A DNA stretch of 64,000 bases. Origin: Galbula dea. Lineage: Eukaryota > Chordata > Aves > Piciformes > Galbulidae. The stretch is taken from positions 682,001 through 746,000 of the forward strand of contig VWZX01007020.1 in assembly GCA_013399015.1 (NCBI GenBank), read 5' to 3'. Numbering within the stretch: the first letter of the stretch is position 1; each line of letters opens with the position of its first letter. The notes beneath the pieces were generated by a model. It saw nothing but the letters and a program-made list of their open reading frames with translations. It was not told where the DNA came from and did no database searches. This document shows positions 26,801-40,500 of this stretch, one piece after another. The translations under genes were made by a program, and so were the position numbers.

Positions 26801-29800
26801 CACAGACATTAAGGTTGGATTATTCTAGTAAGTAACTACAGTTTGCCAGTATCTGGTAGATACTTTATACAGCTCTGATTCACTTAATGCTTTTAACAGC
26901 ATAAGCATTAGATAGTTGTAGAAGCTCAGGATCATTTCCATACAAAATATTTACTACTACCATTGCTGTAGGAAGAAATGCTCAGGGAAATAAGGAAAAA
27001 TCCTCAGATAACAAGAGCAGAAAGCATTAGCACTACTGAATAACAGTTGTTGCACCAGAAACCAGGTAGTGTCTTCATGACAACATATCATGTTCTGAAA
27101 CAGAGAGTTCAGGCAGTAAACAGATTAGGGCAGGGATACTGCTGGGGATCAACAACTATTTTGTATATGCTTCTCTTAAAATTGTAAATGTCAGTGCATG
27201 AGATAAATAGCATTGATGCTCTTTCCCTCCCTGATACATCCCATCATAGGTCTTGGAACTGCTCAGTCAAGCAAGAGCTAAAAATTTCCACCTAGGGAGA
27301 ACATGCTGCTTGGAAATCAACTTATTGGTACCAAATTCAGACAAAGTGGAGCCAGAGACTCAGAGATTCCATGTCAAATTCTTTAACCATTCAGTATGTA
27401 ATGTCAGAAGAAAAACATTTGGGGAGTAGGTACCAAAAGTCTCACTCTTGACTAGTTTGTCTAAATTTTGTACAGATTATGTGGAGATAGATCTACTGAA
27501 GCATTACTTTCTAAATGCTGGTATTCTGAAGGAGTGGAGTTGATCTGAGAAGAAGGATTAATACAGAAAAACAGTCATACAGGTTTATATTAACTGTTGA
27601 ATTTAGTAAAATTATTTTTCATTTGGGCTTGGCAGAGCAGTTTTAAAATAACAGACAAATATGTTTAAATGAGGCAGACTTTGTCTCATTCAGCTGATCC
27701 CATGCTGGCTGTCTCATTATTTAACTGATCTCATGTCCTAACTAGGAATATTAAACTAAGAGATTAATTTTCAGCTTTAAGAAAAGAACGCTCCTCTGAA
27801 AGAGACTTAATGTCATGGTGCAGTAGTCTCTTACATTACCTGGAGGGTTGAATGGTATAGACTGGCAGAATTCCTTCAAGACTAGCTTCTAAAGGCTCAT
27901 GCTACTTGCATCCTTCTGTGGTTGTGAGTGCAGCTTCCAGACTTTGTTCAGTACCTGCTGTTGCATTTTCTACCAGTAACAGCCTTCCTATCAAAGCTCA
28001 GAATTATTTTAGGAAAATGCATTGAAGACAAATATCCATCATAAACAAAAAGCAGTTTAAAGCAATTAAAAATTTCTTAAATACTACTCATATGAGCCCT
28101 ATTTAATCAGTACTTCGGTCTGGTCCATGCATTTCAATCTCAATCTCCATCACTCTGTTTAGCTGGCCTCTTGAATCAGAGCAGACAAATTAATGCTGTT
28201 TCCTCAAGAAAGTATTCTGGACTTGTGGATCTGAAAAATAATTTACTTAACTGCTAACTAATAAGCAAAGATAAGAAAATCCATCACTAAAATAATCTTG
28301 GAACCCTCCATCTGTTACAGACTCTGTGTTTCTGTTTAAACAAATACAAATGAGCAATATATTTTTCTTTTTACTTGCTAACTCAAACCTGGTGCATTTC
28401 ATCATTATGAAAAAGACCTACAGATAAGTAACTAATCTCAGTGACTCAATCTCCAAGGTGCCTATAGCTTTAGAGACTAAGCACCAGCAAAACCCAAAAG
28501 GATCAAATATCCTAAAGTGACTTTGGTGAGGAGCATCCAGTATTTTAAACTTAATTCTAACCCTTCAGGGTAGAATACAGAAAATGTGAAGGCCCTGCTG
28601 CCATTTTCTTTCTAGGGTTGGAGAGTTAATTATTTTTACAAGAGTCAATAGCACAGTTAGGGTCATGGCTATCTCATCTTCTGAACAGCTCCTTGATCTG
28701 TATCAGGTGCTTAGATGCCAGAAAAAGGAATACATGTTCAACATCTAGAACAGCAGTTCTGACCTCATTCTGGGTCCTTTGGCACCCCCTCAAAATAAAT
28801 TTCATTCTTAATGAGATACAGAAATTTATACAATCACTAACACTTTCCTTAGATGTGGTCTACTTATTGAAGACCCAAAGAGAATAACTGGATACAGGTT
28901 AGGGCTAAGACCAGCTCTTCTCATATTTACCAGGACATTTTGAAATTGAAAAAAAAAAAACAAAAACAGAAAACTATTGAATTATTATAATTTACCTTAT
29001 CTACCTGTACAGCAAAACCAACCTCTTCTTGGCAAGAATTTTCTTGGGTTCCTGATTACATATGCTGGCTTTTATGATCAGGGGAAAAAAAGCCATCAAC
29101 CATCTGGTGATCACAAGCAAAAGACCAGGAAACAACCTAGAATCTACTACCAATGCACAATTTAGACACCACCTCAGAGGGAACTGAGTGTTAGAACAGA
29201 AACACCCAAATACTCACCTCACATACCTCAAACTCAGCCTGGGTGCTGAGCTTAAATGGACTCCCAGGGTGGGCAGAGGGTATGTGGGTGGAGGCCTCAT
29301 CTGGGGGCAATCAGGGTAATCATAGCCTACAGGTGTCTACAAGGCCCTGGCACATACATAAGCATATGCATACATATTTAAAAGGTTAGTTAGACCTTAG
29401 AGCCAATAATGGGCCACTATTGTGCCCTGGATATATTGTTTATTATATTAGCACAGAGGGGAGTGGTTTACCTTATGTGATCCAGAAATCTAGGAGGAAA
29501 AAAAAAAACCTTCACTCCCTCAGTTAGCTGACTGATTTTTATCTGAGAAATGCAAGTCACTGTGCAAACACTTAGACCTGCAGCAACAGGCAGTTTTCTG
29601 AGAGCACTGGAGCTCTTGAGCAGACTTGACAGCCTTGTTCCCAGAGAAGGCAACGGTAGTTTTACAATTCAGTGGGGCAAGGTTTGGCCAAGGAGGTCAA
29701 CAAAGGACATGAAAGCTTTCCAAGGTTGATCTCCCTAACACTCCTAGCATGCAGATGTTGAGTGGCACTGGCACCATCTTAGACAACTGTCAGTCAACCT

Positions 29801-32800
29801 AAGGATGTTCACCCACTTTGAGTATGCTTCCATGTGACAGATGCTTCATGAATAAGGACTACCATTCTGGCACTTGTATTAGAGAAAACATGGAAGAAAG
29901 TATCTCTCTGCTATCAGAGCAGTTCTGGGATTCAACCTCAAACACCTAAAATATATTCCACCCAAACTCCTGAGTTTTTTGAGGTATATTTTATCTGGTC
30001 CATTAAAAACAAGCATGAGGCAGGAACATCTGGTTTTTGGGTTTGGTTTGTTGTTTTTTGTGGGTTTTTTTTTAAATCTTTCCTCCTCTTTCCTATTTCC
30101 TCAAAACAAGTGCTATACAATAATGGTTATCATTTGCCTACAAATGCAGTTTAGGAATTTCTTTCAAAATGGTTCCCAGAAGACTCTTTCTCAGCCTTGT
30201 AGGCCACTCCACACAGAATGGAGATGCAAGGAGATGGAGCCAGAGGAGAAAAGGAATGAGAGCAGAAGTGACACCTAAGTCACGCTCAATACCTAGTTAA
30301 GTAGAGGGATTCTTAAGCTGCTTTAATTAATTTTTAATTTACTGTCCTAAGACACCTATAAAGAAAAGCCAAAACAAGAAAGCTGAGCCACAACAAATAT
30401 TAAACTATCCCCAACATATTTCTGGTTTCAGACTCGATGGTCCCTTCAGGGCTACAGCCAATAGGGACCTCTCCTGCCCACTCTGTCTCAGCAAAGACAT
30501 CCAGGGACTAAAGCATCTTAAAAATAAAGCTTTATCTTTAATCTCGTGATCCCTTCCTTTCAGCAACTGTGTATGGATATACTGCTTAGGAAACATAGAA
30601 TAATTTGCCCTTTTCACTGCTCTTCCCGTGCTTCTCCTGCCTGATGCTGCAACATCCTACCTTGGAGCTGCTGACTCCTCCAAAGTCTGTGCTCTTCAGC
30701 AAGTCAGTACAAACTTTATTTTTATTCACACAGAGGAACTCGGATGAGCTTTACGAAGGAAAACACAAAGGCTGCATGGAGTGTGATTAGAGTCTGTTTT
30801 CCTTTCCCTGCTCCCTCCGCAAACGATGGCTGGGTGGAGGTTTGAAAAGAAACGCGATGACTAAGTGTAACCATTGAGCTGGCTGTGGGCGCTTGAGCGA
30901 CTCAGATAACTGAGGTTTTGCTGACACCGTGTGGCCACTCTGATTTAGCCCACGATTTTCTCTGCTCGGGAGAAACCACGGCAGGACACCAGGGGAAGGG
31001 GTTCGTTCCTCTTGAGATGGAGAAAAACGGCCTTTGTGCCAAACTACTCATATGGGCGAGCCCTAGGTTAAAAAACCTAATCGGGTAATCGGTCAAGCCC
31101 AACCGAGCTTGATACACATTTGGAGAGCAGGAGTGGCTGTTCTCAGTAGGTAGAGGCTTACCAATTTTGCGCAGTTTCAGAATATGCTCTTCTGTGGTTT
31201 CTGATAGCTCTGCAGTTGTCCCCCAGTATCGTCCACTAAAGATGGAAAAACAGTAGTGCTCAGGGCAGAAATACCTACTTCACAAAGAAGCAGTTTCAAG
31301 CAGATCTCTTCAGTTTCCTCCCACAGGATTGATAGTTGAGGATGGTTTAAAATGTTTAACACTACTCATAACTGAAATTGCTGGATGATTCCATTACATC
31401 CTAGTACAGTTCAGTGTGATGTCAAATGAACCTGGCTGTCAGACAGTAAACCCTGAGCTCACAAATGCAGTGTGAACCATAATCCTTGCTTTCTTAGCTG
31501 TTTCAGAAGAGGACAGTGTTATTCCAAAATGCCACCAGTCCAGGAACAAATCAGTCAGTACAGAAATGAGAATGTCCCTGTAACATAAGGTATCATGTCC
31601 CAGGTATAACTTCTTCCTAGGGGCCTTGTAAAATTTGTGGATCTAAACAGTAAATACAGCTAAGGTCTTCAGTAAGCATGATTATTTCAGGCAAGGTGAC
31701 TCACAGGAGTGTGATCTTCTTGGTCAGTCCATTTCCCAAAAGACACTCACATTCAAAACAAACCATGGCAACCAGCACCCTCATTGCCAGTCAGAGAAGG
31801 AACAAAGACTAATTAATTGAATAAAGGCCAAATTATTCACTCTCATTATAAGCATGACATTGGAGAGAAACTCAAATGCATCCAGCAGTAAATTCACCTA
31901 GCCTGTTGGATATTACAATTGCCTCTGGGAGAGCATGTTCTGTTATTTTCAAGGGCTTTAGCAATTGTCATTCTGAACACTCTCTCCACACACTTTCAAG
32001 CTGTCTAACACAGAACAAAGATGTCCTCTATTCTCATTCCACCTTACATTGCGGAACTACAAAGAGAATGTCTCTAAACTAGATGTGAATAGAACAACTA
32101 TTACTCCTTTACTTCATTGCAGTGGCAGACTTCCTGTACAATTTGCTAACCATTTCAGGACTCTGGTTTTCATGGCACTTCTGGCTTTTAATTATCTTTT
32201 TTTTTTTTAATTTCATCCAAATAGGTCTGAATCCTTCAAGTAAAGGCAATTTCCCCTCTCTCTGTTATTGAAAGAAAATCAAGGAGAGCTATATCTATAA
32301 ACTCCACCCCTACATACCTTATGAAGTGTATGTGTTATGAGTAATTTACCTGCACTAATACAGAAGAAGCATTGATAAAAACTGACTTGCAACCAAGACA
32401 GAACAATAGAACATGCAAATGTTCTCATTCTAGTCCTTTTCCAAACAGGGACACAGAGGCAATTTCCTCATGTTCTGGTACAAAGAGTGAAAATCGGTTA
32501 ACACCCTCCACCTAGCAGTTAAATTAAAGGTATACTTAAAATAAAGATGCTTTAAAAATCAAAGATTGACTTACAGGATGTAAATCAGACTCAGTTTCAT
32601 CCAAATTAAGAAACTTATTGCATATCCTTATAAACCGGTTCCAACTTACAGGTAATGAGCTTCTGCTCAGAGAAGCCAACCGGGCAGACAGTGAGATCGA
32701 ACAGACAGCACATGAGCTAGAAAGCAATACTTCCAGAATTACATTCCCAGCTCTGACAGATCTTTCCATTTCTTACTGATTCCCAAACCTTACCTCTACA

Positions 32801-35800
32801 CAATGGAGAGAATAATGTTAAGCTGGGACTGAGAGGAGATAGCAATATGATTTTAACTCTTCATTGTGTACTAGAATACACAAAAAAAGCACGTCAGTCC
32901 TCCTACAAACAGGCAAACATGCTGCTCTCAGACATCATCTTGTTCAGATAAAAATATGATTCATATCTCTTGAAGTACTTTGTATTTAGGCAATAACCCT
33001 GGAACAAATTTTTTGATTACACTTGTTCATCTCTTTCTGTTTCTGGAGGAAGAAAGACCTTCCCTGCTACAGATTCTCTGGGCTTCATTATCTATCTCTA
33101 TACCTGATCCTCTGTATCTCTTCCTAGCCCTCTCTCTGTCTGGGAGAGGCTTTCATGTGTCCCTTCATTCCTTTTCTCTTTCACATGAGACAATGTTCCC
33201 TTCTGCCCAAACACACTCTCACTTTCCTTTGCATGCCACACGATCTGTGGGATCCATTTCTTTTGATTCTTTGCACTCAGCCAGTTGCCCACTGCCCTCT
33301 CCACCTACCAGTTCCAGCAGAGCAGCTGCCGTGTCCTCTCCACCTCCCAGCCCCAGAACATTTATGGCCTTTTCTCTCCATTCAAGAGAGGAGCCATTCT
33401 ATCTGTTGATATTTCAATAGACACAGCTAAGACCAGACCTATCATCAGGATGAGTTCATTTATATGTGTAGGCACTTTTTTAATACAAAAGGACAGCGCT
33501 GGGACAAGACTAGCTCCAGAGGCTATTTTTGGTGTAGTGCTGCCTGCATTACTTCTTTCTATATACTCTGGCCTAGGTGCAGATCAAGGTTTATTAGATC
33601 AGGACCAGCAAAGTGCAACCCAGCTTTACTGGTCTGGACTCCTGCAGACATTCAACAGCCAAAAGGTGGTCAGCAAGCTTAGAGAAGTTGGCTGGCCCCT
33701 GGTAGAAACAATTATGGAGGTGGTTGAACCTGCTAGTTCTGCTATCCAAATGACAAACAACCTTCCCAAGAGCCAAAAGAATTCCATACACTGATTTAAG
33801 AGATTCCATGAGCACTCCTAAGTGATTCCAGACAGTAGTCAAAACATTTCACATTAAATACAGATAGAAGATACCAAGTTGCACGTAAGCCTCCCTAGGC
33901 CACAGACATTGCTCCTGGAAAAAAGTCCGCAGAAAAAAACCCAGAAATTATAACAGCTCCTTTTAAAATAATTTAAATACCAGGGAAAATTAGTCTTTTC
34001 TGAAACTCTTTCAGAACTTACTGTCTACAAATATTCCATATCAAGCCAAACGTAAGCAACTTATCTGCTTTTATTCTCTCTTTCTTTGAGCAGACTCAAA
34101 ATATTTTTAGAATTAACTCCTAAGATAACCCCTAGGATAACTTTTATGTCTTGTTTCAATCCAGAGCACACTTGATGGCGTGCTGATCCCCAGGAAACAG
34201 TCCATTAGGCATGAAACAACAACTGATCACTGCTTATAGCAATAACATTTAACACTAAGACCCTGACAATGACAAGAAGGGGAACTACAGAAAATTATTA
34301 ACTAACATATGGATGTTAGCTATTTAACGTCTGACTGCTTTGTACCACTCTAGAACTACAGGACACACATTAAAAAATATCATTCTCTTTTTCAATTATA
34401 GTTCCTATTTTGCATTTCTTTTGCTCTTTATGAACATAGGCCTTCTTTCAATCCTTGTTACGCTTTTAATTCACTTCACTCCTATTAACATATTTTGCCA
34501 GAGACCTTGAGCTGCAATAACCTTTGTACTACGCTTAGTATTCCTGTATATTATCTGTCATACTAACATTATTGTGTCTCCCACACAGAGGTACTGACTA
34601 TAAGCAATTGATACTGGCATTTTTCTTTACAGTTCAACAACTCCAGGTAGAAAATTGGTTTTCTATCAAGTTAAAATTAATCATCGCTACAAAAGCTGGA
34701 ATGGTGTCTAATGCTCAAGCAGAAACTATTATACATTTTGCTTAGGTTATAAAACTGCCTTCATCCTAGTTTTTTCTGTCACTAATGCTAGCTTAAGAAA
34801 GCAAATGGGAGCATCTTCTTCTCAAAAAGGTATACTCCTAAAATGTGATATAGACAGAATTATTACTAATCTCAGATGAGCCAACCTACGCGATTAAACT
34901 GAAGAGCGTGTATGATTTTGAAAGAAACAGTAGTCCCTGATCTGCATAATGGGTTAAGTGATAAAAAGAGATGATTCCAAACAAATACATAAAAATGAAA
35001 CCTATAAAACCAAAATTCAAAAAGACAGGGGTTAAATGTTGGCTCTGTTAATTTGTTTTTTAAATCTTAATTTCCTGCAAGGCACGCTACTTACTACTGC
35101 CTCTAGGCCTGTTACAATTATCCATAATCAAAACACCTAAAATAACTATTGTCACAAAGCTTTCATGGTTTAAAGGTTACCTGCAGCAATGATAAAATTG
35201 CAATGAGATGAAGTGAGGAGAAAGATTTTTTAATCATTTTATTTTCTGTTTCATTTTTCTGTGTGACAGTGTAATGTCTTTTCATGGTTGGTACATAACG
35301 GTCTGCATCCAATACTCCTGGGGCCATGATGCCTGCTATTAGAGGGGAAGCATATCTCTCTGTCACAGTATTAATTACAGGTCTGTAGCTATTTAACAAG
35401 AGAGGGTGAGTTTGACTATGCTTCAGGTCCACAGTAATGCAGCACTATCTAGCCTTCCCATGTTCCACCCTGGATTACAACTACCTGAAAAAATATTAAT
35501 TCTGAATCACAGTATTCTAATATTAGACTAAGCTAAGATGAAATATCAATAACAGACACAAAAGAAAAAAAAAGTTCTGCTGCAAACCATTTTTAACTTT
35601 GAGGGTCTTGCATCTTTCTGAGAGTAGAAAAATGGTGGGAAAAAACGTGAAAAATATCTCTCCCATACTCTCTCTAGTTTGTATGCTTTTACATTTTCCC
35701 TTTGGTAATATATTATTTTAGTTTCAGGCTTATTACTCATTAATCTATTTTGGACTGCATTGTTCTGTATGGGCTCAGCTTCTGCAAGTCTTAATCATTT

Positions 35801-36944
35801 CCCAACTGCATTTTTCTCATCATTCTCTTTAACTTTCTTTTCAGTAAAGAGAGAAAATGCAAAAATTATGCTGTTGCATACCAGCGTTCAGATGATTTGT
35901 ATAAACAATGAGGTTTTAGTGTACTGCTAAGCTTCACGATAGCCCATTAGCAACCTCTTTCCAGAACAAAATTTTCTTATAGTATAGCTACTTTTTAGGT
36001 CCTTTCTTTTAAATCCAGTGAGTTACTTTGCCCCTACTTACATGGGTCAAAGGCTAAGACTGACATTTTCAAAAAGAAAACTGGTGAAAAGTCTTTTAAT
36101 AAACTAACCCACCAATAGAGATACTTGACTTCAGTCACATCTGCGCTATTTGGCTAAGATGTTGACTAGTGCCAAAAAGAAGAGCCAGTCCTTTCCTTGT
36201 TCTTTGCAAAAGACAACTTAAACCACCATGTCAGCTTCAGGTATAATTTCATTTTCCTGTTCTCTTTCTTCCTCTTTCTCATCCTTAGCACAAGACCCAG
36301 ATTTATTTCTTGCTTTTCCAAATTTGGCTAGTTCTATTTTTCCCTTTTGGCAGCAGTTTCAAGAGCCTTTTTCCTTTCTGTGTAACTATTTTTTAAATCC
36401 TCAATACCATACTTGAGTATCTACCTTGCTATTCTTGTCCAAAATTTCAGAACAAAACAGGTTATCACCTACTAATTCTATCCCTGTGCCACACAGAAGA
36501 TGTATAGGCCATGCTGTATGTATACTTCACTGTTAGCACTCCATGCCATGGCTAATGATGTAACACAATACATGGAAATGAATAAAGCTGAAAATAAAAT
36601 GAACCACTGTCAGAAATCTTATGAACTCCTATACTATCATCTCCTGAATATCATCTGTGTGAAACAATATGCATAAGTCATGTGCATACTTAAAACAACT
36701 TACAATGAGGAAAAAGGCAGAATTATCAACAGAACAGGTAACAAAAGGGAGCTCAGTCATAAACCCTGTAAGTCACCAAGGCATGACTGTGGAGTTCTAC
36801 CTTACTAGCCAGCCTCCCTTTTGCATAAATGTTTCTGAGCAATTTCTGTGCCACAAGCACATGAAAGATCTATTCTAATGAAGTAAAGACACAGAATCAC
36901 CAACACTGCCTCCTCTAGTCAAGAACAAAAACTCCTTTACCATA
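17847..36944. other. Long gene-poor AT-rich tract beside the OXSM 3' end
   Basis: About 19 kb without a supportable coding exon, RNA gene or complete repeat. In related vertebrate genomes the far side of OXSM is a gene-poor interval, which fits. Visible local structure: a pair of overlapping octamer-type sites at 20369-20382; a possible degraded LTR at about 29160-29470; a CpG-rich patch at about 30805-31110; a pyrimidine-rich stretch at about 32990-33370 that supports two overlapping chance frames; and several A/T homopolymer runs. A long non-coding transcript cannot be excluded from sequence alone. Confidence 0.65.
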
Positions 36945-36962
36945 CAAAGAATAGGTCCTTCA

Positions 36963-36974
36963 TTTATTTTTATT
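36963..36974 (-). terminator. OXSM: Tandem poly(A) signals, likely OXSM 3' end
   Basis: On the minus strand two adjacent AATAAA hexamers (36974-36969 and 36968-36963) lie about 185 bases after the OXSM stop codon. A T-rich stretch with GTTTTTGTTCTTG follows at about 36930-36918, where a GU/U-rich downstream element is expected. No earlier AATAAA is seen between the stop codon and this point. The implied 3' UTR is about 200 bases. Longer alternative forms are possible. Confidence 0.55.
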
Positions 36975-37156
36975 AAAATGAGTAAAAGAAGTTCCCTCTT
37001 CCTGAAAGAATTACTGATGTAAATGTTAGGGTGAATGAAGTTCCTACATATCAAATGAGCAATTCTCAAAGCTGAGAAAAGATCACAGTACACACCAAGG
37101 GTGGCAGTACAGATAATCATTGTCAGTGCCATTTATCACAACGTGTATAGCATAGG

Positions 37157-37559
37157 TTAAACACTTGCAAAGCATAATGTTGCATTAGTACCACCAAAGC
37201 CAAATGAATTTGTGAGTGCTATACGCCGCTTTTCAGTTTTCCACTCCTGAGCTATTAACGGAACATAATTGAGATCAAACTCTGCCTCTGTTTTCTCTAA
37301 GTTTAGAGTAGGTGGCAAAATTCCATGGTAACAGGACAGCGCAGTAAAAGCTGCTTCAATAGCTCCTGCAGCCCCCAAGAGATGTCCTGTTGCTCCTTTT
37401 GTTGAGGAAACTGCGATACGACATGAGTGATCTTTAAAAAGTCTCTTGATTGCTTGATTCTCTGCAGCATCTCCTAGAGGTGTAGAAGTTGCATGTGCAT
37501 TGATATATGTTATGTCTTCAGGTTTGATCCCAGAATCCTTTATTGCTGCAGACATACAC
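37157..37559 (-). CDS. OXSM: OXSM terminal coding exon B (residues 326-459)
   Basis: The acceptor is TTTCCTTAG|GTGTATG at 37560/37559, behind a long T/C tract. The first G completes the split Arg codon. The exon carries both catalytic histidines and ends at TAA (37159-37157). The open frame reaching upstream to 37744 is intron read-through. Confidence 0.96.
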
Positions 37560-40500
37560 CTAAGGAAAAAAAAGAAGGGAGGAAAAAAAAAAAAGCAGAA
37601 TGCTGAATTTCCCATTACGGTTTTGTCACTAACACGTAAGAATAAACCAAAAGCAAAAAGTATGGAGTGATTTAAAATGGTCATCAAATGTGAAAATCTG
37701 TGACATATTTTACCAGAGCTGTAAATGACAAGAGATGTATTCATCTAACTAAACACACTAGCAGCTACACCTAGCCACTCAAGAAAGACAGCAGTGATGA
37801 GGCCCAGTATAAAATCAGACCTGCCGCTAAAAAATTCCACAGTTGGGAAAAAACCAGAGAATAAAAAAGAAGACATAATAAACAATCTCTACAGACTACA
37901 TTAATATATCAAAGACCCTTTTCAATGCAAACTTTGAAAACATTTAAAAGTCAAATAACTACTTGAAACTGTTACAATATTTAGATCCCCTCTGTGTCTC
38001 TAGGGCAACAACACATTAATATGACATCCAGTATAATGGTCCAAGAAATCCCCTTCCAATTGTAGGTAAAAAGAAGATTCCCTAGTTTTTACATTTTATT
38101 TCCCCTTATATTTACAATATCAGGGAATCAGGAATAAAAATTGCTTTATCAAACAAAAATACTGTCGGATGAAAGAAAAATTCTGCAGTCATCCTCTTTG
38201 TGAGCTTCTTTTATTCAGTGATTTTAGGCTAGATGTCTCCACCCCTGCAGGAGCAAGGACACAGCCCAACTTCTTCTATATAAAATGAAATTTACTGAAA
38301 GTCACACTCTTCTACTCTGGCATGCACGGTCTGCTACACTTTGACTCCTTACAACCTCTGGACTATGACTATAAAACATGCTCTTTTATGCAAATCACAG
38401 AAAGATCAATACAACTCCATGCTGGGAGTTTCTCACAGATTTCCCACAGACAGAAGGGGACGAATCACACCTCTCCTTGAACATACAGCTTAACGAAGTA
38501 CCTCTAAGCAAAGGTACTGACTCTTTTGAAATTTATGAAAAATAAGTAAATAATAAAAATAATAATTAAAAAAAAGGTACTGGGTGCTGCTGACAAATTC
38601 AAGTATCTCCAAGTATCTCCAGTACAGCCTTTGACCCTAAGAAGCATTCAGCTTAGCTTATGTTGGAGGCCACTAATGCTTACTGCGTCACTACATAGCA
38701 AGCCAATATTGAGGCAAAAAAATGTTACCAGTCAGCTATGAGGGAAACAGATACACTAATTTAGTGAAGTATGTCAGCTGCAAGAAACAGATTTACTCAA
38801 GAAGATAACAGATTGTGTAGAACACACTTTATATCCACACTTCCGAGTTTGGCTTTGCCTCTCCCTTCCTGCAGGTTTATTCCAATCTATGTATTAGTCT
38901 TCACCTGCAGTAGCTATTAGAAGATGATAGAAAATACATTGCCCTGAAATTTTTCGATGTGGCAAATAAAATTGCTACAGAGAAGTAAGAAAGGCACATA
39001 CATTTCATATTTAATCCATATACCACTGCAGTAACAAAATACTCATTTGAAGACTGTATTAAAATGTATTATCTCAGGGGTGGAAAGTCTGAGCATTTTG
39101 GAGATACCAAGATTAACTTTCAACTGCTTCCCACTGTGAATTTGATTTATACGCTGCTGCAATAACAAAATACACAAAAATTCTGTTACAACATATGGCC
39201 ATATCATCTCAAGGGTAAATAAGTCTGAAAACCTGAGATAAGACACTCTCCTATTACTCAATTCATACCTAAGTCTGCAGAACAATTAAATAGAAGTCCA
39301 ATAGGATAGAGGGAAATCTGGTATATTACACTTCTTGAAATACCTGTCAATCCAATAAAGATGCAAATACAGCTTTACAATACCATGAAGAAGTCTTATG
39401 TATTTGTGCACTGATATATTGAATTTTGTTATTAATTATTCACATACATTCAGAATAATACAAAGTAAATCTTTTACTAAAGATTCCAATGTCAGCAATA
39501 GTATTCAGCCCACACAATATATATACTAAGTATATGTAATTAGTACATATACTAAGATATGTAATTTAACTGACAATTTAATTAGGTCAATAATAAAGAT
39601 TAGATGAATATTTACTTGTGAACTGTTTTTCCTGATATTAACAACGATGAAGCTTTACCATCTCACTAAACAGTACTAAAGTGTATTTCTGCTATGTCCT
39701 TCCACCAACACTCTCAGCTGCTTCAGAATAAAGTATTTAAACACAATTGTAGCATCAGCACATGACCTAACTACTTTTCCTATGAAGAGCCAAAGTCTTA
39801 CCTAAACAAGAATAGACAAAATTTATGCTAGTTATGTGAATGGTGATTATTCTAGCAAACTACATCCTCCAAGCATTCTGCAGCTTACATGACTTAGTAT
39901 TTCATTAGTGTCCTGGTTTGAGCTAGAACAGAACTAATTCTGTTCAGTGATTTTACTTTTCAGACAAGTCTCTTCTAAGTAACAGCACTTTCTGAAGCTA
40001 ACAGCCTATTTTTGCAGAGAATGTCTCCTTCTGGAAGCAACTAAGCTTGACATTTATAGTTATTACTAAGGATTGGGATGCAGAAAGGCTCTTGCTTATA
40101 GTTGCTCCCATGGAGACCAAAGTCACTGCTAAATCTTGTGTACCATGTTGCGTGTACAGTAAGAGGTCACAGCTGCAGGGAGGAGTAGACAGGACAGGTG
40201 ACCCTAAACTGACCATCAAGGTATTTTGTATACAACATATTCAGTATAAAGCTGAGGGATCACAAGGGTTAAGCCTCTTCTTCAATGGCCAGCATCCAAG
40301 GATTCCTTTTTACATTCTGCCTTCAGACACAATCTGTACATTCCTGAATCCAGGTCCATAATCCAGTTTCTCAATCCAGCTCCCATCTGCAGCTGAATCC
40401 AGCCTGGGACTTCTTCAGTGCCTGCCACAGCATCAGTAGTGATGGTAATGTAGTCATCAGGAGAGTTGGGTTCAATATTGGTTTTGTATATATTTCTATA

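Noticed and set aside
37560..37744. OXSM frame continuing upstream of the second coding exon
   Set aside because: A clear acceptor (TTTCCTTAG) precedes the conserved residues, and the extra sequence is a T/C tract and intron. The upstream exon joins exactly.
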